DNA from: Afipia sp.
GTDB lineage: Bacteria > Pseudomonadota > Alphaproteobacteria > Rhizobiales > Xanthobacteraceae
Direction of reading: 5' to 3'
DNA: 8,165 bases
Assembly: GCA_020056155.1 (NCBI GenBank)
Contig: JAGVII010000726.1
Span: forward strand, 1-8,165
Below are positions 1 through 6,378 of the stretch, in pieces. The position numbers were made by a program, and so were the translations under genes. The number at the start of each line of letters is the position of its first letter. Positions within the stretch are counted from its first letter, which is position 1. A model generated the notes under the pieces. That model made no database searches. It saw only the letters and a program-made list of their open reading frames with translations, and was not told where the DNA came from.

Positions 1-1
1 G

Positions 2-25
2 AAGCCGCCGCTCATGAAAGTCTGA
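2..25 (+). CDS. possible 3' end of an upstream gene (partial)
   Basis: One plus-strand frame reads KPPLMKV and stops at TGA 23-25, 28 bases before a strong terminator hairpin. That spacing is usual for the last gene of a transcript, so this may be the tail of a gene that starts before the window. Seven residues are too few to identify it. Another frame stops at 15-17, so the frame itself is not certain. Confidence 0.25.
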   Translation, partial: KPPLMKV

Positions 26-53
26 GCGAAGCTAACGCAATACAGATGAAAAC

Positions 54-82
54 CCGGCGATCTCAGGATCGCCGGTTTTTTT
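54..82 (+). terminator. intrinsic terminator, probably bidirectional
   Basis: A perfect 9-bp stem (CCGGCGATC at 54-62 with GATCGCCGG at 67-75) closes a TCAG tetraloop and is followed directly by seven T (76-82). On the plus strand this is a textbook Rho-independent terminator for the gene leaving the window. Four A (49-52) lie on the other side, so transcription from the minus strand also meets a stem followed by a short U run. The minus-strand gene stops at 93, only 18 bases away, so the hairpin could serve both converging genes. Confidence 0.85.
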
Positions 83-92
83 CTGGGCGGTG

Positions 93-485
93 TCAGAAGC
101 GCTTCAGCGCCGCGAGGAGGGGCTCAAGCTTTGCATTGATCGCCTTACTTGCCTCGGAGGCAATCGCCCATGCCATTAATCCGGCCAACGCGGCGACAAT
201 GAAATACTGAGCAGTCGCCACGGCGATCAGCGGCTTCAGCAGTCCACGGCCTATTCGTTTGAACGGGCCTGTTTGTTTGAAATTGTCGCCGGACGGTTCC
301 AGCAGAGCATCGGTTTGAACGTCAGGGTGACCATCTGCAGTGTGACTGGCAGATTCCAGATCGTGCTGTGAATCCGGTAAATCCGGCAGAGCGAGATCGT
401 GGGTGTCCGCGGGCGGTGCATCGATCGCTCCGTCCGGCGCCTCCTCGATATGCACGATCACGTCACTCATCCCGCCACGCTTCAT
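93..485 (-). CDS. hypothetical single-pass membrane protein
   Basis: I do not recognise this 130-residue protein. Residues 6-70 are acidic and rich in Pro, Asp, Ala and His, with no hydrophobic stretch, and look disordered. A basic patch follows (KRIGRGLLKP, 76-85), then one hydrophobic segment at about 86-108, then a short amphipathic tail ending LAALKRF. By the positive-inside rule the acidic part should be cytoplasmic and the 22-residue tail periplasmic. There is no signal peptide at the N-terminus. The ATG at 485 has AAGG about 13 bases upstream. A second in-frame ATG at 470 (MSDVIVHIEE) is an equally plausible start. It is transcribed away from the lytic transglycosylase gene and ends next to a shared terminator. 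Composition matches its neighbours, so I see no sign of transfer. Confidence 0.6.
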   Translation of the reverse strand: MKRGGMSDVIVHIEEAPDGAIDAPPADTHDLALPDLPDSQHDLESASHTADGHPDVQTDALLEPSGDNFKQTGPFKRIGRGLLKPLIAVATAQYFIVAALAGLMAWAIASEASKAINAKLEPLLAALKRF

Positions 486-712
486 TCTTTGCTAACCTTA
501 GGCGGGTCGCACGGGCGCGGCTATGAAAGGCGATGGAAAGACTCCATTAACGTAAACAAATCCAGCTTCGATGTGCGAGATGAGCTGTAGTTCTCATCCG
601 ATGGATAAGCGATCCACGGCAACTCCCGTGATCCTCGTGATTTTCCGGATGTTGCCGATGCCGTCCCTTGCTCGATCCGCTTTTCGACATCGTCGTGTGG
701 CAGTGGGTGGTG

Positions 713-1765
713 ATGAGACGACGGTTCCCGTTGCGTTGGATACTGTGCCTGGCCGTCAGCGCGATGTTGACGGTGGAGGTTCCGGTTGCGCGTGGTGACG
801 ACCCTGCGCGCACAGCGAAGACCGATGTTCCGCAGGAAACATCCGAACCTGAGACTCAGGATCAGGGACGTCCTGCAACTCCTCCCGCGGCCATCGAAAC
901 AAAGCCTGCTGCCGATGGGCCGCCGCCGGCTCCACCTGTGAAGGATGCGAAAGATGCCGATACACGCGAGGCGATGTGTCTGATGATCGAATCCGCGGCG
1001 ACCGCGCATAACCTGCCGCTGGAATTCTTCGCGCGCGTGATCTGGCAGGAGAGCCGCTTTCAGCCGGATGCGGTGGGGCCGGTCACACGCAGCGGTCAGC
1101 GCGCGCAGGGCGTCGCGCAGTTCATGCCCGGCACGGCGAGCGAGCGCCGGCTGCTCGATCCGTTCGATCCGGTGCAGGCTCTGCCCAAGTCGGCGGAATT
1201 CCTGAAGGAGCTGCGCGAGCAGTTCGGCAATCTCGGGCTTGCTGCGGCGGCCTACAATGCGGGACCGCGCCGGGTGCAGGAGTGGCTCGCGGGCACCGGC
1301 TATATGCCTTCCGAGACGCGGAACTACGTTTACGCGATCACCGGATCGCCGGTGGATGACTGGGCTGCCGCCGGAAAGAACGGAACGATCAAGGATCGCG
1401 TGCCGCCGACAGGCTGCCGCGAACTGATGGCGCTGCTGAAACGTGCGCCCAACCCGTTCATCGCCGGACTGGAGCAGCGGGTGAAGCTGGGCGCGGCGAT
1501 GGCGTGGGGTGTTCAGCTCGCCGCCGGATTCTCGCGCGACAAGGCGCTTGCGATGTATGCCCGCTCCATGACGCGCCTGAGCGCGATCATCGGCGATCGC
1601 GACCCCAGTCTCTTGAGCTCGATCTTCCGCAGCCGCGGCACGCGGCCGTTCTATCAGGTGCGTGTGGGAGCCGACACGCGCGCCGCCGCCAACGAATTGT
1701 GCGGTCGCATCAGGCGGGCTGGGCAGGCGTGCATCGTGCTGAAGAATGCGCAGGGCCGTGGTTAA
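713..1765 (+). CDS. exported lytic transglycosylase, SLT domain plus SPOR-like C-terminus
   Basis: This is a soluble lytic transglycosylase of the Slt/MltC-type fold (family 1), which cleaves the MurNAc-GlcNAc bond of peptidoglycan in the periplasm to leave 1,6-anhydroMurNAc. From the ATG at 713 the protein has 350 residues. Residues 1-28 form a signal peptide (MRRRF, a hydrophobic core, then VARG). A Pro/Glu-rich linker runs to about 80. The SLT domain has WQESRF with the likely catalytic Glu113, GVAQFMPGTA (133-142), AYNAGP (180-185) and ETRNYV (201-206). The end (about 311-344, RPFYQVRVGADTRAAANELC onward) resembles a SPOR domain, a fold known to bind denuded glycan strands. An in-frame TTG at 668 gives a longer product, but the extra 15 residues would bury the signal peptide, so I prefer 713. 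A GGGTGG run just upstream is a weak ribosome site. The enzyme class is well supported; the SPOR call is tentative. Confidence 0.92.
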   Translation: MRRRFPLRWILCLAVSAMLTVEVPVARGDDPARTAKTDVPQETSEPETQDQGRPATPPAAIETKPAADGPPPAPPVKDAKDADTREAMCLMIESAATAHNLPLEFFARVIWQESRFQPDAVGPVTRSGQRAQGVAQFMPGTASERRLLDPFDPVQALPKSAEFLKELREQFGNLGLAAAAYNAGPRRVQEWLAGTGYMPSETRNYVYAITGSPVDDWAAAGKNGTIKDRVPPTGCRELMALLKRAPNPFIAGLEQRVKLGAAMAWGVQLAAGFSRDKALAMYARSMTRLSAIIGDRDPSLLSSIFRSRGTRPFYQVRVGADTRAAANELCGRIRRAGQACIVLKNAQGRG

Positions 1766-1824
1766 CCGGTGTGGATGCCGAGCGCGGACGAAGAATTTCG
1801 GGGATTCTGTCGTGAGGGTTAACG

Positions 1825-1841
1825 GCACAGCCGGGCTGTGC
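1825..1841 (+). terminator. hairpin after the lytic transglycosylase gene, possible weak terminator
   Basis: GCACAGC (1825-1831) pairs perfectly with GCTGTGC (1835-1841) around a CGG loop, 60 bases past the transglycosylase stop. There is no T run after it, only GTTC, so it would be a poor Rho-independent terminator. It may instead protect the 3' end or do nothing. Confidence 0.3.
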
Positions 1842-1894
1842 GTTCAAGAAACCCAATAATTTCAGGCATAACTTGAATTTGCGTGCGGGATGTT

Positions 1895-2104
1895 ATGCTC
1901 AACGAAATGCTAACGCGATTGCTGCATTTTTCGCTTAAGTTTTGCGAAACCGTTTTCCAATCATCTGCTCGGGTGCTCCGCGAGCAGTTCGCGGCATTGC
2001 GTGAGGAGGCCGTCGTGCTGACGTTTGGAATTATCGGCATTGCATTTGCGACTTTGTGCGTTCTCGGTTCTCTGTCGTCGTCTGCGCGCGAGCCGTCGAT
2101 CTGA
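1895..2104 (+). CDS. possible small membrane protein, unrecognised
   Basis: An ATG at 1895, with GGGA six bases earlier, opens a 69-codon frame ending in TGA at 2102-2104. The product starts MLNEMLTRLLHFSLKF, continues with an amphipathic stretch containing LREQFAALREE, and has one strongly hydrophobic segment (VVLTFGIIGIAFATLCVLGSL, about 40-60). It then ends in a short Ser/Arg tail. A clean helix-plus-membrane-segment layout is unusual for a random frame, and the stop falls 17 bases before the palindromic repeat, as expected if the repeat sits between genes. Against it, the region is A+T-rich, the frame is short, and I know no homologue. A GTG at 1883 and an ATG at 1907 are other possible starts. 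It could also be the remnant of a decayed gene. Confidence 0.35.
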   Translation: MLNEMLTRLLHFSLKFCETVFQSSARVLREQFAALREEAVVLTFGIIGIAFATLCVLGSLSSSAREPSI

Positions 2105-2120
2105 TTTTCAACCACACTGT

Positions 2121-2225
2121 CGCCCTTCGAGGCCATCGCCTTGCGATGGCACCTCAGGGTGACGGAAAACGGGATGGCGTCATCCTGAGGTGCGAGCCGC
2201 TAAAGCGGCGAGCCTCGAAGGATGC
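2121..2225. repeat. compound inverted repeat: two head-to-head copies of a palindromic intergenic element
   Basis: The right copy (about 2178-2224) starts CGTCATCCTGAGGTGC and ends GCCTCGAAGGATG, with an inner hairpin GCCGC-TAAA-GCGGC. The left copy (about 2121-2164) is its diverged reverse complement: CCTTCGAGGC, an inner hairpin CATCGC-CTT-GCGATG, then CACCTCAGGGTGACG. The halves can pair over the outer 10-11 bases and again over about 15 bases near the centre, each half also extruding its own side hairpin, around a 13-base centre. Motifs like CATCCTTCGAGGC and ACCTCAGGATGACG are, from memory, common intergenic repeats in Bradyrhizobium relatives. It lies between genes and the frames through it look spurious. 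Confidence 0.8.
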
Positions 2226-2294
2226 GAACGACGGACTGATATTCTGAAAACGACGGTCCCGATCCCTTGACGACGGGGGCTTTTCACACGCGTG

Positions 2295-3065
2295 ATGAAT
2301 CCAACGATTCATCCGGTGTTGCAGCCCTTGGCACTTCCAGCCCTTGATTCACCGAAATGGCAAAGCCCGTTCGCGGCATTCGCGTTCGGGGTGAAATCCG
2401 CGCTGTCGTCAATCCTGGCGCTGGTGCTGTTCGGCACATTCATCGGGGTGGGCGCATTCGCCCATGACACCGGCTTTACGCTCGGCTGGGCGCTGGCCAG
2501 CACGGTGCTGGTCTGGGCCGGTCCCGCGCAGATCATCCTGATTTCCACCTCCCATGCCGGAGCGACGCTGCTGGAAACGGCGCTGGCGGTGACCATCAGC
2601 GCGATCCGCCTGCTGCCGATGGTGGTCTCGGTGATGCCGATGCTGCGAACGCCGCAAACCAAAATGCGCCAGCTCGCACTGCCGGCGCATCTGGTGGCGG
2701 TCACCGTCTGGGTCGAGAGCTTTCGTCTGTTGCCGCACGTACCGCGCGAACGGCGGATTGCTTTCATCAACGGACTCGGCGGCGGGCTGGTGCTCCTGAG
2801 CAGCGCGGCGACCGTTCTCGGATACGGGCTGGCGGCAAATCTGCCGCCGCTTCTGTCGGCCGGGATTCTGGCGCTGACGCCGCTGACGTTCCTGCTGTCC
2901 ACCGCGCGCAATGCGCAAAAGCTGGTGGACAAGCTGGCGCTGGCGCTCGGACTGGCGCTCTATCCGCTGGTGCAGTTGCTGCACACCGGCGTCGATATCA
3001 TGATCTGCGGCCTGACCGCAGGCACCATTGCCTATGGTGTCCATCGCTTGCGGAGGCGCGCATGA
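2295..3065 (+). CDS. azlC: AzlC family branched-chain amino acid permease, large subunit
   Basis: This 256-residue membrane protein matches the AzlC family, the large subunit of a two-part exporter of branched-chain amino acids or their analogues in the inner membrane. After a polar N-terminus of about 30 residues there are several hydrophobic helices. Recognisable family features are the segment around LFGTFIGVGAFAHDTGF, the VWAGPAQ motif at the second helix pair, and AIRLLPMVVSVMPMLR in the middle, where AzlC proteins carry a conserved Arg at the start of a helix. The length is slightly above the family's usual 230 or so because of the N-terminal extension. I chose the ATG at 2295; a GTG directly before it at 2292 is in frame. 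A GGGGG run about 15 bases upstream is too far for a good ribosome site, so the start is less sure than the gene. It overlaps azlD by four bases. The substrate cannot be read from sequence. Confidence 0.9.
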   Translation: MNPTIHPVLQPLALPALDSPKWQSPFAAFAFGVKSALSSILALVLFGTFIGVGAFAHDTGFTLGWALASTVLVWAGPAQIILISTSHAGATLLETALAVTISAIRLLPMVVSVMPMLRTPQTKMRQLALPAHLVAVTVWVESFRLLPHVPRERRIAFINGLGGGLVLLSSAATVLGYGLAANLPPLLSAGILALTPLTFLLSTARNAQKLVDKLALALGLALYPLVQLLHTGVDIMICGLTAGTIAYGVHRLRRRA

Positions 3066-3406
3066 GCGGCCTTCTCGGGGACCCGCAGGCCATCGCGCTG
3101 CTGTTGTTCGCAGGCTTCCTGTCGAACGAGGTCTGGCGGGTGCTTGGTCTCGTGATCGGCGGCGGCATCGACGAAGGTTCTGAGTTCCTGATCTGGGTGA
3201 GGGCGGTCGCCGCCGCGATCCTTGCCGGTGTTATCGCGCAGATCCTGATTTCGCCGCCCGGCGCGCTCGCGACGGTGCCGGATATCGTGCGTTATGGCTC
3301 CGTGGTTGTCGGGTTCGGCGTTTATCTGGCGATGCGCAAGTCGGTTTTCGCCGGCGTGGTCGCCGGTGAAATCGTCGTGCTTGCAGGCAAGTGGTGGATG
3401 GGCTGA
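3062..3406 (+). CDS. azlD: AzlD family small subunit of branched-chain amino acid transporter
   Basis: This 114-residue hydrophobic protein is the usual partner of AzlC. It has four likely membrane helices (about 9-32, 43-67, 76-92 and 95-112), with the short charged loop GGGIDEGSE after the first. AzlD proteins are normally 100-115 residues, so this is full length. The ATG overlaps the azlC stop (ATGA), which implies translational coupling and equal production of the two subunits. Its stop lies 16 bases from the stop of the converging HIT-protein gene, and I see no T-tailed hairpin between them. The family assignment rests on size, helix layout and the position after azlC more than on a single motif. 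Confidence 0.88.
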   Translation: MSGLLGDPQAIALLLFAGFLSNEVWRVLGLVIGGGIDEGSEFLIWVRAVAAAILAGVIAQILISPPGALATVPDIVRYGSVVVGFGVYLAMRKSVFAGVVAGEIVVLAGKWWMG

Positions 3407-3422
3407 GCGCGCGCTTTGCAGC

Positions 3423-3848
3423 TTAGCCCTTGAGCGCCGCGATCAGCCGTGTGGCGTGATCTTCCAGAACCTTGACGTCTTCCTTGCGGCTCGCAGGCGG
3501 AAGCAGTGCGACGCCCTCGACACGCGGCATGACGTGCATGTGAAGATGATAGACGACCTGGCCCGCGGCAGGCTCGCTGAACTGCTGAAGGGTAATCCCG
3601 TCCGCCTTGAAGGCCTTCATGCCCGCGACAGCGATTTTCTTCGCCGTCCGCGCGACATGGGCGAAGCTCTCCGGCGAGATGTCGAGAATGTTGCGGGCCG
3701 GCTCCTTCGGGATCACCAGGGTATGTCCGGGACAGCGCGGCATGATGTCCATGAAGGCGAAGGTGTGCTCGTCCTCATAGACTTTGTGGCAGGGGATTTC
3801 CCCGCGCAGGATTTTCGCGAAAATATTGCTGGTGTCGTAAGCGGTCAT
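3423..3848 (-). CDS. HIT family protein (histidine triad nucleotide hydrolase)
   Basis: HIT proteins of the Hint type are cytoplasmic dimers that bind nucleotides and hydrolyse AMP-lysine, AMP-NH2 or related phosphoramidates. All hallmarks are present in this 141-residue protein. NIFAKILRGEIPCHKVYED (8-26) is the typical start, followed by AFMDIMP (31-37), PGHTLVIPK (40-48) and the triad HLHMHVM (101-107) with His101, His103 and the likely nucleophile His105. The AGQVVYH stretch just before the triad is also typical. Of the zinc-site Cys residues found in some bacterial members only Cys20 has a counterpart, so zinc binding is doubtful. The ATG at 3848 has only a weak GGGA upstream. It is the last gene of the minus-strand cluster, 81 bases after the FUSC gene, so it may be cotranscribed or have its own promoter. 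The natural substrate is unknown for most of the family. Confidence 0.93.
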   Translation of the reverse strand: MTAYDTSNIFAKILRGEIPCHKVYEDEHTFAFMDIMPRCPGHTLVIPKEPARNILDISPESFAHVARTAKKIAVAGMKAFKADGITLQQFSEPAAGQVVYHLHMHVMPRVEGVALLPPASRKEDVKVLEDHATRLIAALKG

Positions 3849-3929
3849 GGCCGGTCCCGGAAAAGTTGCGGCTCACAATCGCCGCATGGCGAGGCGCGGT
3901 CAAGCCGGGTTGCGTGAGCAGCACGCATG

Positions 3930-5030
3930 TCAGGACTCCACCGTGCGTTCGGGGATGCCGGTTGATATTTCATCGATCCGGTCGGCCAGGTCCGTCAGGT
4001 CGCGGTGAAGCCCGTCCAGCGTAAACGCAAGGCCGAAAACGCGTCCCACCGCGTTGAAATCGAGCGCCCGCATCACGCCGGACTGGCGCAGGGCGGTGAA
4101 TATTTCGGTGAAGGCGAGGTGCGCCGCGGTTACATCATTCCGCGAGACAACGGTGACGGCGTCGAGCGCGGTCGCGCATCGTTCCGCCAGCTCGGCGTGG
4201 GCGCGCAGCAGGCGGGCCGCAGCGGGAGCCAAAGTCGATGCGACCTGAGGCGGAAGAGGCGTCCGCAGCACGCCGCCAATGGCGACGAGATCGTTGCGCA
4301 CGCGCCAGAGCGTGCGCGGAATCGCCGGAGGAATCCGATGATCGGCAAGGCGCGAGGCGCGTTCCCTGTCGGCGTCCTTTAGAGCCTGCTCGACGGCGGC
4401 GAGCGCCTGGCGCAGGGCCGGATGCTCGGTGGACGGGACCAGCGCTTCGCCGCGCTCCAGCGCATCGGCTTCCGACAGCAGCAGCTTCTGGATGCGGGTG
4501 AGCACGGCGACGGAGCGGGCGACCACGACGGCGTGGGACCGCGCCGGAAAAATCAGCACCATCGCCAGCACGCCGATCAGCCCGCCCATTCCGATCTCGA
4601 TAATCCTGTCGAGAACGAAGTGCTCGACCGGCGCGCCCGCAGGTTCCGTCAGCAGCATGATTGCGGCGGTGACCGGAGCGACCCGCAATTGGGGACGAAC
4701 CGCCGCGCCCCACACGGTGGCGCCAGTGACAAGCACGAGAGCGATGCCGATGCCGATGGTTGTGTTGGAATGAAAGGCGGCGGCCAGTCCGCCGACGATC
4801 GCGCCGGCAAGCGTGCCGATCATCCGCTCGGTGGCTGCGCCCAGCGTTCCGCCGATCGAGCCCTGCATCACGATGATCACGGTAAACACCGCCCAGTAGC
4901 CCTGTTGCAGGCCGAGCGACTTGTAGGCGACGTAAGCCGTGCCGGCCGCGATGGTGACACGAAGGGTCTGGCGCAGCTCAGGGGCGCGTCGCGTCAGAAA
5001 CTCGCGGGTCCGGGCGGCAATTGAACTCAA
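3930..5030 (-). CDS. FUSC family inner-membrane protein (putative aromatic acid / fusaric-acid-type exporter)
   Basis: The 366-residue protein has the FUSC N-terminal signature: YWAVFTVIIVMQGS (45-58), then TLGAATERMIGTLAGAIVGG (62-81), matching the family pattern of an aromatic-rich helix followed by a conserved Arg and GT..G. About six membrane helices fill residues 25-162. Residues 165-366 form a soluble, helix-rich cytoplasmic part. Classical AaeB-type exporters are about 650-700 residues with two membrane bundles, so this is a one-bundle member that probably works as an oligomer. Family members are linked to efflux of aromatic acids or fusaric acid; the substrate here is unknown. No ATG exists near the N-terminus. 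The best start is TTG at 5030, with AGGA about eight bases upstream, since later starts would cut into the first helix. It lies 73 bases after the acyltransferase gene; that gap holds a hairpin (CCGGCA 5060-5065 / TGCCGG 5078-5083). Confidence 0.85.
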   Translation of the reverse strand: MSSIAARTREFLTRRAPELRQTLRVTIAAGTAYVAYKSLGLQQGYWAVFTVIIVMQGSIGGTLGAATERMIGTLAGAIVGGLAAAFHSNTTIGIGIALVLVTGATVWGAAVRPQLRVAPVTAAIMLLTEPAGAPVEHFVLDRIIEIGMGGLIGVLAMVLIFPARSHAVVVARSVAVLTRIQKLLLSEADALERGEALVPSTEHPALRQALAAVEQALKDADRERASRLADHRIPPAIPRTLWRVRNDLVAIGGVLRTPLPPQVASTLAPAAARLLRAHAELAERCATALDAVTVVSRNDVTAAHLAFTEIFTALRQSGVMRALDFNAVGRVFGLAFTLDGLHRDLTDLADRIDEISTGIPERTVES

Positions 5031-5103
5031 GGGACGTCCTGCGGCAGCGGCGTGATCCGCCGGCAGGTTAGGCCGCTTGCCGGGCCGTCACAATGCCGGC
5101 CGG

Positions 5104-6354
5104 TCAGTCTTCCCCGTCTGCCTTGCGAAACGGCCCGGCTTCAGTCAACTCCCGCACGGCTTCCTGCACATAGGTCCGCTCTCGCGCGAGATAATCGCGA
5201 ATGGCATGGCGCAGTGCCGGATCGGCGATGTAATGCGCGGAGTAGGTGGTTTGCGGGAGGTAGCCGCGGTCGATCTTGTGCTCGCCCTGCGCGCCGGCCT
5301 CGACGCGTTTCAATCCGCGCCGGATCGCGAAGTCGATGGCCTGATAGTAGCAGACCTCGAAATGCAGGAACGGATGATGCTCGATCGCGCCCCAGTGGCG
5401 GCCGAACAATGTATCGGAGCCGATGAAATTGATCGCGCCCGCAATCCATCTGCCGTCGCGCTTCGCCATCACCAGCAGCACGTCTTTCGCCATGGTCTCG
5501 CCGACCATGTCGTAGAACGCGCGGGTGAGATAGGGCCGCCCCCATTTGCGCGACCCGGTCTCCATGTAGAATTCGAAGAACGCGTCCCACGCATCCGGTG
5601 TGATGTCGCCGCCGGTCAGGGGGTGAATGGTGACGCCGTTCGCCAGCGCATCGCGGCGCTCGCGGCGAATGCCCTTGCGATGGCGTGAGGCGAGGGTTGA
5701 GAGGAAATCCTCGAACGTGCCGTAGCCCTCGTTGCGCCAGTGGAACTGCTGGTCGGTGCGTTGCAGGAAGCCTTGCTTTGCGAGGAACGCCCATTCGTCC
5801 TCCCGCGCAAAGGTGACGTGAACGGACGATGCATGGGTCGCGCCGCACAGTGCGATCAGTCCGGCCGCGAGGTGTTCGCGCACACGTGCAGACTCGTCAC
5901 CCGTGCGCACCAGCAGGCGGGGTCCGGTTGCCGGTGTGAACGGAACGGTCGCCTGCAGCTTCGGATAGTAACTGCCACCGGCCCGCGCATAGGCGTCGGC
6001 CCAGCCGTGATCGAACACGTATTCACCCTGCGAGTGATTCTTCAGGTAGCAGGGCACGACACCTGCGACGTCACCCGCGATGCGTGCCACCAGATGACGC
6101 GGCGCCCAGCCGGTACGCGCGATCGCGGAGCCCGATGTTTCCAGGGCCGTGAAAAATGCGTGCGAGACAAAGGGATTGTAGATGCCACCGGAGTTGGCGC
6201 ACGAATCCCATTCGCCGGCCGTGATCTGGCCGATCGAGGACACCGCTTCTAGCGTGATCTCGCAGGAATCCGTCAAAGGGAGGGCGCACCGTGGCCGTGA
6301 GAAAACCCGAAACCGTTCAGCAGTATAGATCGGCTTTCGTGCGGATAACTTCAA
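5104..6354 (-). CDS. GNAT-like acyltransferase of the PF04339 (DUF482 / COG3146) family
   Basis: The protein (up to 416 residues) carries the conserved blocks of PF04339, a FemAB-like double-GNAT family once annotated as peptidoglycan biosynthesis. These are EYVFDHGWADAYARAGGSYY (111-130), PKLQATVPFTPATGPRLL (131-148), a basic block RHRKGIRRERR (224-234), GRHWGAIEHHPFLHFEVCYY (318-337) and GAQGEHKIDRGYLPQTTYSA (354-373). The fold is expected to transfer an acyl or aminoacyl group; the substrate is not known, and a peptidoglycan role is only a family label. The start is uncertain. No in-frame ATG lies before residue 200, so the choices are TTG at 6354 (GGA six bases upstream, 24 bases after the previous stop) or TTG at 6276. 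The conserved domain seems to begin near residue 31 (CEITLEAVSS), so the shorter form would also be complete. It is in the middle of the minus-strand cluster. Confidence 0.88.
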   Translation of the reverse strand: MKLSARKPIYTAERFRVFSRPRCALPLTDSCEITLEAVSSIGQITAGEWDSCANSGGIYNPFVSHAFFTALETSGSAIARTGWAPRHLVARIAGDVAGVVPCYLKNHSQGEYVFDHGWADAYARAGGSYYPKLQATVPFTPATGPRLLVRTGDESARVREHLAAGLIALCGATHASSVHVTFAREDEWAFLAKQGFLQRTDQQFHWRNEGYGTFEDFLSTLASRHRKGIRRERRDALANGVTIHPLTGGDITPDAWDAFFEFYMETGSRKWGRPYLTRAFYDMVGETMAKDVLLVMAKRDGRWIAGAINFIGSDTLFGRHWGAIEHHPFLHFEVCYYQAIDFAIRRGLKRVEAGAQGEHKIDRGYLPQTTYSAHYIADPALRHAIRDYLARERTYVQEAVRELTEAGPFRKADGED

Positions 6355-6378
6355 GTATCCGGGATCGCGTCTTTCGGC

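Larger units (their letters stand above)
1766..2294. other. 529-base stretch without a certain gene
   Basis: This gap between the transglycosylase gene and azlC holds a 7-bp hairpin at 1825-1841, a possible small membrane-peptide frame at 1895-2104, another 7-bp inverted repeat at 1965-1987 (CTGCTCG / CGAGCAG, 9-base loop) and a compound palindromic repeat at 2121-2225. The part from about 1850 to 2110 is visibly richer in A+T than the flanking genes. The last 70 bases must include the azlC leader. I could not find a convincing -35/-10 pair. Confidence 0.6.

Noticed and set aside
521..1828. A 435-codon minus-strand open frame covering the transglycosylase gene
   Set aside because: Its product is full of Arg, His and Ser with no domain pattern, typical of the complement of a GC-rich gene. 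The plus strand has a signal peptide and the complete SLT motifs.
2056..2247. A 63-codon plus-strand frame through the compound inverted repeat
   Set aside because: Most of it is translated repeat sequence, and no domain or ribosome site supports it.
2309..3044. Two long minus-strand frames (to 2932 and 3044) opposite azlC
   Set aside because: One is a Gln/Arg-rich low-complexity product and the other a Ser/Arg/Ala mix. Both are shadows of the hydrophobic AzlC coding strand.
3407..3422. A terminator between the convergent azlD and HIT genes
   Set aside because: The gap holds a short GC palindrome (AGCGCGCGCT) with no room for a loop and no T run on either strand.
4005..5024. Several plus- and minus-strand frames of 64-200 codons inside the FUSC gene
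   Set aside because: Their products are Arg-, Gly- and Asp-rich without motifs, while the FUSC frame carries the family signature and membrane helices.
5077..5688. A 203-codon plus-strand frame opposite the acyltransferase
   Set aside because: No recognisable motif, and it lies opposite strongly conserved PF04339 blocks.
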